Source of the DNA: Flavobacterium sp. UBA6135
GTDB taxonomy: Bacteria > Bacteroidota > Bacteroidia > Flavobacteriales > Flavobacteriaceae
DNA: 64,000 bases
NCBI RefSeq assembly: GCF_002428305.1
Contig: NZ_DIVJ01000040.1
Location: 229-64,228 of the forward strand
Reading direction: 5' to 3'
Shown here: in pieces, positions 9,390 through 18,202 of the stretch
How the letters are laid out: every line of letters begins with the position of its first letter
How positions within the stretch are numbered: position 1 is the stretch's first letter
Position numbers and translations under genes: made by a program
The notes under the pieces: model-generated
What the model was told of the DNA's origin: nothing
The model's database searches: none
What the model saw: only the letters and a program-made list of their open reading frames with translations

Positions 9390-9410
9390 TTTTTTTTTGA
9401 TTTAATTTAA

Positions 9411-9445
9411 AAAACCCTGCTAGATATGAAGTTTAGCAGGGTTTT
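9411..9445. terminator. Bidirectional terminator
   Basis: Perfect 12-bp stem AAAACCCTGCTA / TAGCAGGGTTTT between converging genes. T-rich flanks lie on both sides, so it can serve both strands. Confidence 0.85.
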
Positions 9446-9498
9446 AAATTTTGCATATTTTTCTAATTGACACATTTGCCAATTAATGAATTGCTACA

Positions 9499-10071
9499 TT
9501 ACTTCGTCTTCTTCACATACTGCGTTAAAATCACGATATGTTGCCCTTCAACACGACCTTCAATTTGTTCGGCATTGTCCCAAACCAATTTAATATTATG
9601 AACGGCAGCACCTCTTTTTGCAGTAAAATTGGCTCCTTTTACATCCAAATCTTTTATTAAAACGACAGAATCTCCATCTTTCAGTATATTTCCATTAGAA
9701 TCTTTATGGATAATTTTTTCTTCATCATCATCACCTTCTCCAGTTGCTTTTGCCCATTCCAAAGCTTCTTCATCCAAATACATCATATCGAGTAAGTCGT
9801 GGTTCTTTAGTCGAGCTAACATTCGCCAAGAAACAATTTGAACAGGAAGGTGCTCGTTCCACATACTTTCGTTTAAACCTCTCCAATCTTCCGGGTTAGT
9901 AGTTTCAGGATTTTCGATTTGATTTTTTAAATGCTGTGAAATTAAAACACAGTTAGTTGAATTTTCATCGGTTTTAGGCGGAACGGTATATAGGACTAAA
10001 TTTTCCTCTAATCCACTGAATTCACATTTTGAATTACTGCGTTCTCTTACTATTTTTTCGGTTGTACTCAA
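9499..10071 (-). CDS. PhnA/YjdM-domain protein
   Basis: 190 residues. The C-terminal ~70 residues (HKDSNGNILKDGDSVVLIKDL ... GAAVHNIKLV ... IEGRVEGQHIVILTQYVKK) are the PhnA SH3-like domain; the N-terminal part has a degenerate Cys-containing segment (CEFSG) as in longer Bacteroidota PhnA proteins. Despite the name, the family is not shown to cleave phosphonates. The start is TTG: an in-frame TAA lies immediately upstream and the next in-frame ATG is about 70 codons in, past the conserved N-terminus. It begins 4 bases after the upstream gene stops, consistent with translational coupling. Confidence 0.85.
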   Translation of the reverse strand: MSTTEKIVRERSNSKCEFSGLEENLVLYTVPPKTDENSTNCVLISQHLKNQIENPETTNPEDWRGLNESMWNEHLPVQIVSWRMLARLKNHDLLDMMYLDEEALEWAKATGEGDDDEEKIIHKDSNGNILKDGDSVVLIKDLDVKGANFTAKRGAAVHNIKLVWDNAEQIEGRVEGQHIVILTQYVKKTK

Positions 10072-10075
10072 TTAA

Positions 10076-10570
10076 TTATAAATTAAAACTAGCTCCAATA
10101 TTAAATTGAAATTGGTTATTTAATTTCTCAAAACCAACAGGATCATTTTTATACGATGCAATTGGGAAACCTATTTCTGAAAACAAACCAAAACCGTCAG
10201 AAAAAAAGTAACGAGCACCTAAATGACCGCCAAAATTACGCAGTCCTAAATTTAAGCCAGGATAAACATCAACATTAGCCGGTAATCCTATTACGTTTCC
10301 AATGTTGGCATTAAAGCGAGCTTTAAGATCATATTTATCTACAAATTTAGCACTGGAGCCTTCAGGTTCCTTAACACCCAAAAGATATCCCGTTTGTAAA
10401 CCAATTGACATGTTTTCGCCAATTCCGTAGTCATAAAACAAAGCAATCCCGGTTCCGTTTTCCTGAATATTGGCTCCCACCTGAAATTTTTGGTCTCCTT
10501 TTCCGCTATAAGCTTGTGCATTAATTAGTAAACCACTCAATAATAATCCTAAAGTAAATAGTTTTTTCAT
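10076..10570 (-). CDS. Small outer-membrane beta-barrel protein
   Basis: 164 residues with a cleavable signal peptide (MKKLFTLGLLLSGLLINAQ). The mature part alternates hydrophobic and polar residues, is rich in Gly and aromatics, and ends GASFNL, all typical of an 8-stranded outer-membrane barrel. It resembles the Flavobacteriaceae family I know as DUF6646; function unknown. A promoter lies ~105 bases upstream and the PhnA-like gene follows after 4 bases, so they probably share a transcript, although no functional link is evident. Confidence 0.65.
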   Translation of the reverse strand: MKKLFTLGLLLSGLLINAQAYSGKGDQKFQVGANIQENGTGIALFYDYGIGENMSIGLQTGYLLGVKEPEGSSAKFVDKYDLKARFNANIGNVIGLPANVDVYPGLNLGLRNFGGHLGARYFFSDGFGLFSEIGFPIASYKNDPVGFEKLNNQFQFNIGASFNL

Positions 10571-10674
10571 ATGTATGTAATTAATTTTTTTAGTTGATTA
10601 GAAATTTTTTCTGTAAATGGTATTTATTTATTCAAACTTATTGTAACCGGCGATTTCAGTTTTATGAATTTCTA

Positions 10675-10701
10675 CAAATGTAAACAATTCTGTTTTAACA
10701 A
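10675..10701 (-). promoter_or_regulatory. Promoter for the barrel/PhnA operon
   Basis: TACATTTG (-7, 10675-10682) with a TTG ~16 bases upstream on the minus strand; good match to TTG-N(16-19)-TAnnTTTG. Confidence 0.6.
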
Positions 10702-10708
10702 TAAACGC

Positions 10709-11452
10709 CTAATTTCTTCCTTTTTCATTGGGATACAGTTGTGGTAAAGGTTCGCTCTGCCAAAATTCTTTAGAATCGACATCAATAATGGTCAACGGAC
10801 CAAAAAAAGCAGCTCCCGTATCAATATTCCAAACACAGGCTTTGTTGATTGGAACTGTTTGGTCTATCCGTGTGGTTGGGGTGTGACCAATGTAAATTTC
10901 ATGATAAAGCTTGAATCGTTTTGGATAAAAGATACTTTCTGTAGATAAATCAGGATTCAATGATAGAGCGGTTTCCCACAAGGTTCTATCCCAATAAAAC
11001 AATCTTGGGTAGTATTCATAAGCGATTCCATTTACATTGGTAAAACCGGCATGAATATACAAGCGGTTTTGTTCGTCTAAATAATAATCTTTTAAATGAT
11101 TTTCTAAAAATTCAATATGTTCGTGTCGAGTAGCATCCGAAACTTTTTCATACGCATCAATGGTCGATTGACCGCCGTGTTTGAACCATTCTTGGTTGTA
11201 ATCGTTTGTTTTTAAATAATTGAGAAGTAATTCATCATGATTCCCTCTGATGAAAACACAATTTTGTTTCTTTTCCAAAGCAATTAAATAATCCAAAACT
11301 TGCGGCGATTCACTCCAACCATCCACATAATCACCTAAGAAAATTAAAGTGTCTTTTTTTGTGGCTTGGCTTCTTTCGAGCACTTGATGTAAAGCTCGAA
11401 GACCTCCGTGAATGTCTCCGATTACGAATGTTTTAGTCATTGTTTTTATCAT
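10709..11452 (-). CDS. Calcineurin-like metallophosphoesterase (PPP-type)
   Basis: 247 residues. Metal-binding motifs of the PPP/symmetric Ap4A-hydrolase group are intact: GDIHGG (~12), GDYVDGW (~41) and GNHDE (~70), with later conserved His residues (HAGF, IGHTPTTR). Cytoplasmic phosphatase or diadenosine-polyphosphate hydrolase; the substrate cannot be told apart by eye. It overlaps the upstream AlbA-domain gene by 20 bases, so the two are co-translated. A second ATG four codons in (11440) is an alternative start; GGAAGGTG lies just before the first and favours it. Confidence 0.87.
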   Translation of the reverse strand: MIKTMTKTFVIGDIHGGLRALHQVLERSQATKKDTLIFLGDYVDGWSESPQVLDYLIALEKKQNCVFIRGNHDELLLNYLKTNDYNQEWFKHGGQSTIDAYEKVSDATRHEHIEFLENHLKDYYLDEQNRLYIHAGFTNVNGIAYEYYPRLFYWDRTLWETALSLNPDLSTESIFYPKRFKLYHEIYIGHTPTTRIDQTVPINKACVWNIDTGAAFFGPLTIIDVDSKEFWQSEPLPQLYPNEKGRN

Positions 11453-12584
11453 ATTTCACCTTCCTTAAAATCCGCATGGTTTCTTTAAAATTTACATAAA
11501 CCATTGGATTTTCTATTGTTTTTAATAGCGGTTTGGCATCAATTAATTTTTGTTTGGCTTCTTCAAATCCGTTTAAATAACAAATCATCAAAGTAGAGGG
11601 CAAATTTAGTAAATCTCGCTTTTCATTTTCGGATAAAGCGATTCCTTTTTGTAATTTTTGCAACAAAGACAAGTTGGAATTATAAATATGAAACATCATT
11701 TTTCGATTGTATTGCGGCGGTTCAAACAAAAACTCGTTTTCAATTTTATAATAACCGTTATCAAAAAAGGTCAACGTTTGCTTCTCCAACGGATAGTAAC
11801 TCGTTTTGTCATTTAATCCTAGCGGAACATATTCAGTAATTGAAAAAGTGGTGTCATCATATTCAATCGAAACCTCATCAAAAGCAGAATAAAACAGCTT
11901 GACTTGTTCGTTAATTAATTCAATATCCACTCGCGAATAAAAGGTTTTGTTACGAACTTTTTTCTTATTTCCGGCCCAACAAACTACAAAAAGTTCTTTA
12001 AAAACATGGTATTTTGTTGCCATGTCTTTGTGACGATTGTTCATAAAATCCAACACCCCTTCTAATGTATAAGAAATACTGTTTCTCGAATTATTTTCAA
12101 TACCAATAACTGTTTCGGTATTCATTTTAGAAAATGGAATTTTCTCTTCGGTTGGAATCGAATTACTTCCTCTTCGCACAAAAACCGTTCGAGCCGGAAT
12201 GGTGTAAATTCCTTTTTTAAAGGAAGAAACTTTGCTATTTGGTTTTATTGTGACCAAACCCACCACTTTATCTTTTGGTAAGTTGGGAAACGGCACATTT
12301 TCATATTGAATTTTCGGCGGATTTTCTAAAAAAGCATTCACTAAATTCTGAATCCGGCTGTCATCAAAAAAATCATTACCGGTAATTTCATTATCTTGAT
12401 CTTCAACCCCAACCACGATATAGGAGTTATTAGTAGGATTGGAATTGGATAATGCACAAATGTGTTTCAAAAACTTCGCTTTTCCTTCCTTGGTATGCAA
12501 ATTCAACTGACGCTTTTTGTCATAAAAACTACTCTCATCATTGTGAGCTAGGAGGTTTTTGATAAGAAGGCGTTTGTTGATCAT
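11433..12584 (-). CDS. Schlafen/AlbA_2-domain protein
   Basis: 383 residues. Residues ~10-150 fit the AlbA_2 (Schlafen-type) domain: ESSFYDKKRQLNL, then NSYIVVGVEDQDNEITG and the VFVRRGSNSIP strand. Proteins of this family are often labelled ATP-binding or putative transcriptional regulators, but the biochemical role is largely unknown. The C-terminal 230 residues have no recognisable domain. Co-directional and overlapping with the phosphoesterase gene. A strong inverted heptamer-repeat element begins just upstream of the start codon, leaving little room for a standard promoter. Confidence 0.75.
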   Translation of the reverse strand: MINKRLLIKNLLAHNDESSFYDKKRQLNLHTKEGKAKFLKHICALSNSNPTNNSYIVVGVEDQDNEITGNDFFDDSRIQNLVNAFLENPPKIQYENVPFPNLPKDKVVGLVTIKPNSKVSSFKKGIYTIPARTVFVRRGSNSIPTEEKIPFSKMNTETVIGIENNSRNSISYTLEGVLDFMNNRHKDMATKYHVFKELFVVCWAGNKKKVRNKTFYSRVDIELINEQVKLFYSAFDEVSIEYDDTTFSITEYVPLGLNDKTSYYPLEKQTLTFFDNGYYKIENEFLFEPPQYNRKMMFHIYNSNLSLLQKLQKGIALSENEKRDLLNLPSTLMICYLNGFEEAKQKLIDAKPLLKTIENPMVYVNFKETMRILRKVKYDKNND

Positions 12585-12592
12585 TTTTTTTA

Positions 12593-12662
12593 AGTGATTA
12601 GTAATTAGTAAATAGTGATTAGTAAGAGCGAGCTAATTACTAATCACTATTTACAATCACTT
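12593..12662. repeat. Inverted heptamer-repeat element
   Basis: Ten consecutive 7-base units with strict period. The left arm uses AGTGATT- and AGTAATT-type units; the right arm uses their reverse complements (AATTACT, AATCACT); one GC-richer unit (GCGAGCT) is in the middle. The arms can fold into a long imperfect hairpin. It fills the gap between two minus-strand genes. Confidence 0.9.
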
Positions 12663-12664
12663 AT

Positions 12665-13531
12665 TTAAGGCACTTTATTGCCCATGCTTTCCGTCCAAAT
12701 TTCAAACCAATCTTCTTTGTCTAAAACCAGCTCGGCTGCTTTTTGTAATTGTTGAATTCGGGCTACATTAACTGTTCCGGCAACGGGTGTCACTTTGGAA
12801 GGATGTTGCATGATCCAAGCCAACAAAATAATATCAGACCCTAAATGATATTTTTCTACCAGTTTGGCCAAAAGCATTTTTAACCTCCTGGTCTGTTCAG
12901 TGTCTTCTCTAAAAACAGTCCCTAATGGGTTCCAAGCCATCGGACGAATGTTGTGTATTTGCATGTGGTCTAAACTTCCGTCGAGCATCGGTTCAAAACA
13001 GGAAACCGAAAATTGAATTTGGTTATATGAAACTTTTGTCTTTTGCTGAATCAAATCAGTTTGTGAAGGGGTGAAATTCGACAATCCAAAATCCAAAATC
13101 TTACCGTCTTTTTTCAATTTTTCAATCGCTTCCGCAATTTCATCGGCTTGCATTAACGGACTTGGGCGATGTAAAAGATACACATCCAAATAATCGGTTT
13201 GCAAATTTTTCAATGAATTTTCGGCTGACCAGATGATGTATTCTTTAGAATAATCATAGTGTTTTATTCTATTTTGCCTATTTTCTGAAACATATTGAAT
13301 ACCACATTTTGAAATCAATTGAATTTTTGAACGAGTTATTTTACTTTCTTTAAAACCTTTTCCAAAATCGGATTCTGTAGTATAGCCTCCATAAATGTCG
13401 GCGAGATCAAAAGAAGTGATTTTATTTTCATGGCAAACGTGAATCAAATTTGCCATTTCCTGAGTAGTCAATTTTTTATCCCAGATACCCCAGTTCATGG
13501 TTCCTGCGATGATTTTAGAGATCGTAGTCAT
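12665..13531 (-). CDS. Aldo/keto reductase
   Basis: 288 residues, the usual size for the family. The catalytic tetrad is visible: Asp42 and Tyr47 in FDLADIYGGY, Lys75 in LISKCGI, His121 in LLHRPSP. NADPH-binding segments near the C-terminus (VAGTVNVARIQQL) are present. Similar to the E. coli YdhF-type group of cytoplasmic NADPH-dependent carbonyl reductases; physiological substrate unknown. Transcribed alone or with the AlbA-domain gene across the repeat element. The start is preceded by two direct copies of an AAG-plus-T-run. Confidence 0.88.
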   Translation of the reverse strand: MTTISKIIAGTMNWGIWDKKLTTQEMANLIHVCHENKITSFDLADIYGGYTTESDFGKGFKESKITRSKIQLISKCGIQYVSENRQNRIKHYDYSKEYIIWSAENSLKNLQTDYLDVYLLHRPSPLMQADEIAEAIEKLKKDGKILDFGLSNFTPSQTDLIQQKTKVSYNQIQFSVSCFEPMLDGSLDHMQIHNIRPMAWNPLGTVFREDTEQTRRLKMLLAKLVEKYHLGSDIILLAWIMQHPSKVTPVAGTVNVARIQQLQKAAELVLDKEDWFEIWTESMGNKVP

Positions 13532-13630
13532 TTTTTTTAAGTTTTTTTTAAGTTTTTTTTATGATTAAAAAGGCAAGACAACTTGTTTTATGCCGTTATG
13601 AATATACTAATAAATAATTAAATTATACCC

Positions 13631-14437
13631 ATGAAAAATCTTAAAAAAAACCTACTTCAAATTGCTGCAATCTTTCTTTTGAGTTTTGTTGCAATAAGTT
13701 GTTCAGATTCTGATGATAACGTAAACGGTACTTCCCGCGTTATTGTCAAAATGACAGATGCTCCCGGTGATTATGATGCCGTTTTTGTAGACGTACTTGA
13801 TGTAAGAGTTAAAAATTCTTCCAATTCTGACGAGTCCGGATGGGAAAGTATTGGTAATATCAATCCCGGAATTTATAACTTATTAGAATTAACAGGCGGT
13901 GTTACTGTTTTGTTAGCAGATAATGAAATTCCTTCCGGTTTTGTTGGTCAAATCCGACTTATTTTGGGGGAAAACAACACCGTTGTAAAAGATGGAATAA
14001 CGTATCCTCTTAATACGCCAAGTGCTCAACAATCTGGTTTGAAATTGCAAATCAATCAAACACTTCAACCCAATGTAACGTACAACTTTTTGATCGATTT
14101 TGATGTTAACCAATCCATAGTTGTAGAAGCAGGTAATTCAGGTAATTTTAATTTACATCCGGTTCTTCGGGTAACAACAGAAGCTGCTTCGGGTTCTATA
14201 ACCGGTGTTGCCATTGCAGGAGAGTTTCAGGTTTTGGCCTCAGTTACTGTTGGAGGAGAAGTTGTTTCAGCCTTCACCAATGAAAATGGAGTATTTTTTC
14301 TACACGGAATTCCTGGTGGAACTTATGCTCTTACAATTACTCCGGAAATAGATTCAAATCTTCCTCCGGTAATTATAGAAAATGTGATTGTTACTAATGG
14401 AGAAACAACAGATGTTGGGGTTATTTCTTTAGAATAA
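13631..14437 (+). CDS. DUF4382 lipoprotein with C-terminal carboxypeptidase-like domain
   Basis: 268 residues. Lipobox VAISC (Cys 24) after a long hydrophobic signal, then DSDD. Residues ~35-180 match DUF4382 (VIVKMTDAPGDYDAVFVDVLDVRVK ... GIYNLLELTGG ... FLIDFDVNQSIVV). Residues ~190-268 form a carboxypeptidase-regulatory-like repeat (GSITGVAI ... FTNENGVFFLHGIPGGTYALTI). An outer-membrane or surface protein of unknown function. Single gene ending at a strong terminator. Confidence 0.82.
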   Translation: MKNLKKNLLQIAAIFLLSFVAISCSDSDDNVNGTSRVIVKMTDAPGDYDAVFVDVLDVRVKNSSNSDESGWESIGNINPGIYNLLELTGGVTVLLADNEIPSGFVGQIRLILGENNTVVKDGITYPLNTPSAQQSGLKLQINQTLQPNVTYNFLIDFDVNQSIVVEAGNSGNFNLHPVLRVTTEAASGSITGVAIAGEFQVLASVTVGGEVVSAFTNENGVFFLHGIPGGTYALTITPEIDSNLPPVIIENVIVTNGETTDVGVISLE

Positions 14438-14462
14438 GTTAAAGTATCTTACAATTGTATTA

Positions 14463-14492
14463 AAAGACAGCCAAAACATAGGCTGTCTTTTT
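14463..14492 (+). terminator. Terminator after the DUF4382 gene
   Basis: AAAGACAGCC pairs perfectly with GGCTGTCTTT around AAAACATA and is followed by T-rich sequence. Confidence 0.9.
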
Positions 14493-14582
14493 ATTTTTAA
14501 CCAATTCTTAACACCATTACAGTAAAAAAAAATTCAATTTGCACTGTTAAAATTAAATACTAAATTCGATAGCTAAAAAATA

Positions 14583-15593
14583 ATGAACATGGAAGAAAAT
14601 ACCGCGACTTTAGATATTCGTGCCATTAATGAAAAAATTGAAAGAGAAAGTGCGTTTATCGATTTGCTGACTTATGAAATGAACAAAGTTATTGTGGGTC
14701 AAAAACACATGGTTGAACGTTTGTTGATTGGTCTTTTAGGACAAGGGCACATTTTGTTGGAAGGGGTTCCCGGTTTAGCAAAAACACTTGCCATTAATAC
14801 CTTATCTCAAGCCGTTCAAGGTTCATTTAGCAGAATTCAGTTTACCCCTGATTTATTACCTGCCGATGTGGTAGGAACCATGATTTACAACATCAAGCAA
14901 AATGAATTTTCCATTAAAAAAGGGCCCATTTTTGCCAATTTCGTTTTAGCCGATGAGATTAACCGTGCTCCAGCAAAAGTGCAATCGGCTTTGTTAGAAG
15001 CCATGCAGGAAAAGCAAGTTACCATTGGTGATACAACATTCAAATTAGACAAACCCTTTTTGGTTTTAGCCACTCAAAATCCAATTGAACAAGAAGGAAC
15101 GTATCCGTTACCGGAAGCTCAAGTGGATCGTTTTATGCTGAAAACGGTTATTGAATACCCAAAAATGGAAGACGAGCGAATGGTAATTCGTCAAAATCTA
15201 AAAGGAAGTTATGAAAAGGTAAATGCAGTAATTTCCATCGATCAAATTTTACGTGCCCAAGAAGCGGTTCGTGAGGTTTATATGGATGAAAAAATTGAAA
15301 AGTATATTTTAGATATCATCTTTGCAACACGTTTTCCTGAAAAATATAAACTAGAAAGTTTAAAACCATTAATCAGTTTTGGATCGTCTCCTCGTGGAAG
15401 TATTAATTTGGCAACTGCCGCAAAATGTTACGCCTTTATCAAACGTCGTGGTTATGTAATCCCGGAAGACGTTCGTGCTGTAGTTCATGATGTGTTACGT
15501 CACAGAATTGGAATTACCTATGAAGCCGAAGCCGAAAACATCACTTCAGTTGAAATCATCAACAAAATTGTAAACGAGATTGAGGTACCTTAA
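14583..15593 (+). CDS. moxR: MoxR-family AAA+ ATPase
   Basis: 336 residues. Walker A GVPGLAKT (~62-69), Walker B FVLADEINRAP (~120), sensor region ATQNPIEQEGTYPLPEAQ. MoxR ATPases act as chaperones that load or remodel VWA-domain partners, and here the partners follow directly: DUF58, then BatA and BatB. First gene of the aerotolerance operon. ATG at 14583, with a second ATG two codons on. An 85-base gap holding a heptamer-repeat element separates it from the DUF58 gene; no terminator is seen there. Confidence 0.93.
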   Translation: MNMEENTATLDIRAINEKIERESAFIDLLTYEMNKVIVGQKHMVERLLIGLLGQGHILLEGVPGLAKTLAINTLSQAVQGSFSRIQFTPDLLPADVVGTMIYNIKQNEFSIKKGPIFANFVLADEINRAPAKVQSALLEAMQEKQVTIGDTTFKLDKPFLVLATQNPIEQEGTYPLPEAQVDRFMLKTVIEYPKMEDERMVIRQNLKGSYEKVNAVISIDQILRAQEAVREVYMDEKIEKYILDIIFATRFPEKYKLESLKPLISFGSSPRGSINLATAAKCYAFIKRRGYVIPEDVRAVVHDVLRHRIGITYEAEAENITSVEIINKIVNEIEVP

Positions 15594-15598
15594 TTTTT

Positions 15599-15675
15599 AG
15601 TTGACAGTTATCAGTTATCAGTTTGCAGTATTCGGCTAAACTGATAACCAACAACCGACAACCGACAACTGAAGA
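15599..15675. repeat. Inverted heptamer-repeat element inside the Bat operon
   Basis: Eleven units of 7 bases in register: AGTTGAC- and AGTTATC-type on the left; CTGATAA, CCAACAA and CCGACAA on the right, partly the reverse complement of the left. It ends 3 bases before the DUF58 start codon, so it sits in the mRNA leader of that gene. Confidence 0.88.
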
Positions 15676-15678
15676 AAA

Positions 15679-16545
15679 ATGGAAACAAAAGACTTACTCA
15701 AAAAAGTACGAAAAATAGAAATCAAAACCCGAAGATTGAGTGATCACATCTTTTCGGGCGAGTACCACACATCGTTTAAAGGTCGTGGAATGACTTTCTC
15801 TGAAGTGCGTCAATACCAGTTTGGTGATGACGTTCGTGCGATAGATTGGAATGTCACCGCTCGTTATAACGAACCGTATATTAAAGTTTTTGAAGAAGAA
15901 CGCGAACTCACCATGATGTTGATGGTGGATATTTCAGGCTCTGAAAGTTTTGGCACAAAAAATCAGTTGAAAAGTGAAATTGTAACAGAGATTGCAGCTA
16001 CCATGGCATTTTCGGCAACACAAAACAACGATAAAATTGGTTTGATTTTGTTTTCGGATGAAATTGAATTATACATTCCACCAAAAAAAGGAAAATCACA
16101 CGTGTTGCGAATCATTCGTGAATTGATTGAGTTTAAACCAAAAAGCAATAAGACAAATATTTCACAAGCTTTAAAATTTTTATCGAGTGTGATGAAAAAG
16201 AAAGCCATTGTGTTTTTTATATCCGATTTCATAACCGATGATAATTATGAACACACCTTAAAAATTGCCGGAAAAAAGCATGATATTACAGGAATTCGGG
16301 TATATGATATTCGTGAAGAAAAAATGCCAAATGTGGGAATGGTGAACATGTTAGATGCTGAAACAGGCGAAACACTTTTGGTGAATACCAATTCAAAATC
16401 GGTTCGAATATCTTATGAAAAATACTATCGAGAAAAGGTAGATTTCTTTAAAGACACCTTTTCAAAATGTGGTTCAGGAACGGTAAATACACGAGTTGAC
16501 GAAAGTTATGTAACCAAATTGTTAGGCTATTTTAAATCCAGATAA
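15679..16545 (+). CDS. DUF58 domain protein (MoxR partner)
   Basis: 288 residues, soluble. Shows the DUF58 signature (GRGMTFSEVRQYQFGDDVRAIDWN begins near 35) followed by a VWA-like fold with MIDAS-type DISGSE (~77). In known moxR-bat clusters the DUF58 protein is the first substrate or partner of MoxR. No membrane segment. Second gene of the operon. Confidence 0.9.
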   Translation: METKDLLKKVRKIEIKTRRLSDHIFSGEYHTSFKGRGMTFSEVRQYQFGDDVRAIDWNVTARYNEPYIKVFEEERELTMMLMVDISGSESFGTKNQLKSEIVTEIAATMAFSATQNNDKIGLILFSDEIELYIPPKKGKSHVLRIIRELIEFKPKSNKTNISQALKFLSSVMKKKAIVFFISDFITDDNYEHTLKIAGKKHDITGIRVYDIREEKMPNVGMVNMLDAETGETLLVNTNSKSVRISYEKYYREKVDFFKDTFSKCGSGTVNTRVDESYVTKLLGYFKSR

Positions 16546-16586
16546 TACTACTGATGCAACACAGGCTAACCTTTGTGAAACAAAAA

Positions 16587-18200
16587 ATGAAAATTAAATT
16601 ATATATAGTCTTTTTACTCTTTTCAACCTTTGTTTTTGCTCAACAAAAAAGAGTAACCACTTCGGTTGATAGTACCAAAGTTAAAATTGGTGCACAAATC
16701 AATCTTACTTTAAAAACAACGGTTGACACTTTGTCTAAAGTAATTTTTCCGGAAGGAAATTTGTTCGGAGCTTTAGAGGTTTTGGAAAGTTATCCAACTG
16801 ATACTATTAGAGAAGATTTTAACTATCATTTAGTAAAAAAATATGGGTTAACACAATGGGATAGCGGTTCTTATATGTTGCCAAGACTGCAAATAACCAT
16901 CAACGACAAAGCCCATTTTTCTGATAGTTTGTTGTTGGAATTTGCACCCGTTGCTGTAGACACCTTGAAACAGCACATGTATGACATCAAAGATATTGCT
17001 CAGGCTGAAGGATTTTTAGGCAATTGGTGGCTGTATGTTCTTGGTATTTTGTTAGTTGTTGGTTTGCTATATCTGGGTTATATCTACCTAAAGAAAAATC
17101 AAAAACCAAAAGAAGAAGCAATTGTTTATGCAACGCCCATTGAAAAAGCAACAGCTCATTTAAAAAAATTAGAACAGCAACATCTAATTGAAAGAGGCGA
17201 AGTGAAAGCTTATTATTCAGAGCTAACCGATATTGCCAGAACCTACATTGAAGAAACGATTGATATTCCGGCCATGGAAAGCACCACGGCAGAATTAATT
17301 GATTCATTTAAAAAAGCCATCATCAGAAAAAAACTTTCTTTGACCGAAGAGACTATTGCAAATTTGGAAAAAGTTTTGAAACAAGCCGATTTAGTAAAAT
17401 TTGCCAAATCAAAACCGTTAGAATTTGAAATTGCTGAAGACCGAACCAAAATTGAAAAAACAATATTTAAAATTCATCAATCCATTCCTGATCTTGTTGA
17501 AGAAGAAGAAGATTTGGACGATTCAAAAAAAATACAAGAACGATTGGCCAAGAAAAAAAGAAAACAGCAAATTGTTTTAGCTTCATTTATTTCTGTGTTT
17601 TTATTGTTTGCTGTTTTTATCTTTTTTGTAGCTACCAAAGGAATTGATTTTGTAAAAGACAGCATTATTGGCAATCCTACTAAAGAGTTATTGAATGGCG
17701 AATGGGTAACGAGTGAATATGGTGATCCGCCGATTCGTATTGAAACACCAAAAGTTTTAACCCGAATGGACGATGCAGAATCCTATACCAAAGGACAATC
17801 TCCTTTTAAAGAAGCCATTCTTTTTGGGTATGGAAATTTTACCGACGATTTTTATATCAATGTCATGACCACAAAACTAAAAGACAGTCTTGAAATTGAT
17901 TTGGAAAAAATTGTGGAAGGTAATTTGATGCTTTGGGAAAAAAGCGGAGCACAAAATATTTTGGTAAAAACCGAAACCCATTCTTCCGGAGAAGGAGTAA
18001 ACGGTATTAGAGCCTTTGGTACATTGGTTTTTTTGGATAAATTAACGAAAAGAAGTACCAAACTGTATTATGAAATGCTATTGTTTAAACAAAATAAAGG
18101 ATTGCAACAAATCATTGTTTCTAAATTGGAAGAAGACGAATTAGGAGGGGAAATTATCGATAGAATCATTCAATCTGTTGAATTGGGCAAACTAGAATAA
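16587..18200 (+). CDS. Two-TM Bat-operon protein
   Basis: 537 residues from the ATG at 16587 (MKIKLYIVFLLFSTFVFAQ signal). The ATG at 16554 would put 11 polar residues before it. Layout: signal peptide, beta-rich periplasmic domain ~20-140, TM at ~150-170 (LYVLGILLVVGLLYLGYIYL), a cytoplasmic charged helix-rich segment ~175-330, a second TM at ~335-355, then a second exported domain of ~180 residues. The N-terminal half resembles DUF4381-type Bat-operon proteins; I do not recognise the C-terminal half. Ends 2 bases before batA. Confidence 0.7.
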   Translation: MKIKLYIVFLLFSTFVFAQQKRVTTSVDSTKVKIGAQINLTLKTTVDTLSKVIFPEGNLFGALEVLESYPTDTIREDFNYHLVKKYGLTQWDSGSYMLPRLQITINDKAHFSDSLLLEFAPVAVDTLKQHMYDIKDIAQAEGFLGNWWLYVLGILLVVGLLYLGYIYLKKNQKPKEEAIVYATPIEKATAHLKKLEQQHLIERGEVKAYYSELTDIARTYIEETIDIPAMESTTAELIDSFKKAIIRKKLSLTEETIANLEKVLKQADLVKFAKSKPLEFEIAEDRTKIEKTIFKIHQSIPDLVEEEEDLDDSKKIQERLAKKKRKQQIVLASFISVFLLFAVFIFFVATKGIDFVKDSIIGNPTKELLNGEWVTSEYGDPPIRIETPKVLTRMDDAESYTKGQSPFKEAILFGYGNFTDDFYINVMTTKLKDSLEIDLEKIVEGNLMLWEKSGAQNILVKTETHSSGEGVNGIRAFGTLVFLDKLTKRSTKLYYEMLLFKQNKGLQQIIVSKLEEDELGGEIIDRIIQSVELGKLE

Positions 18201-18202
18201 TT

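Noticed and set aside
12593..15675. CRISPR-like array from repeated units
   Set aside because: Units are contiguous 7-mers without spacers and no cas genes are present.
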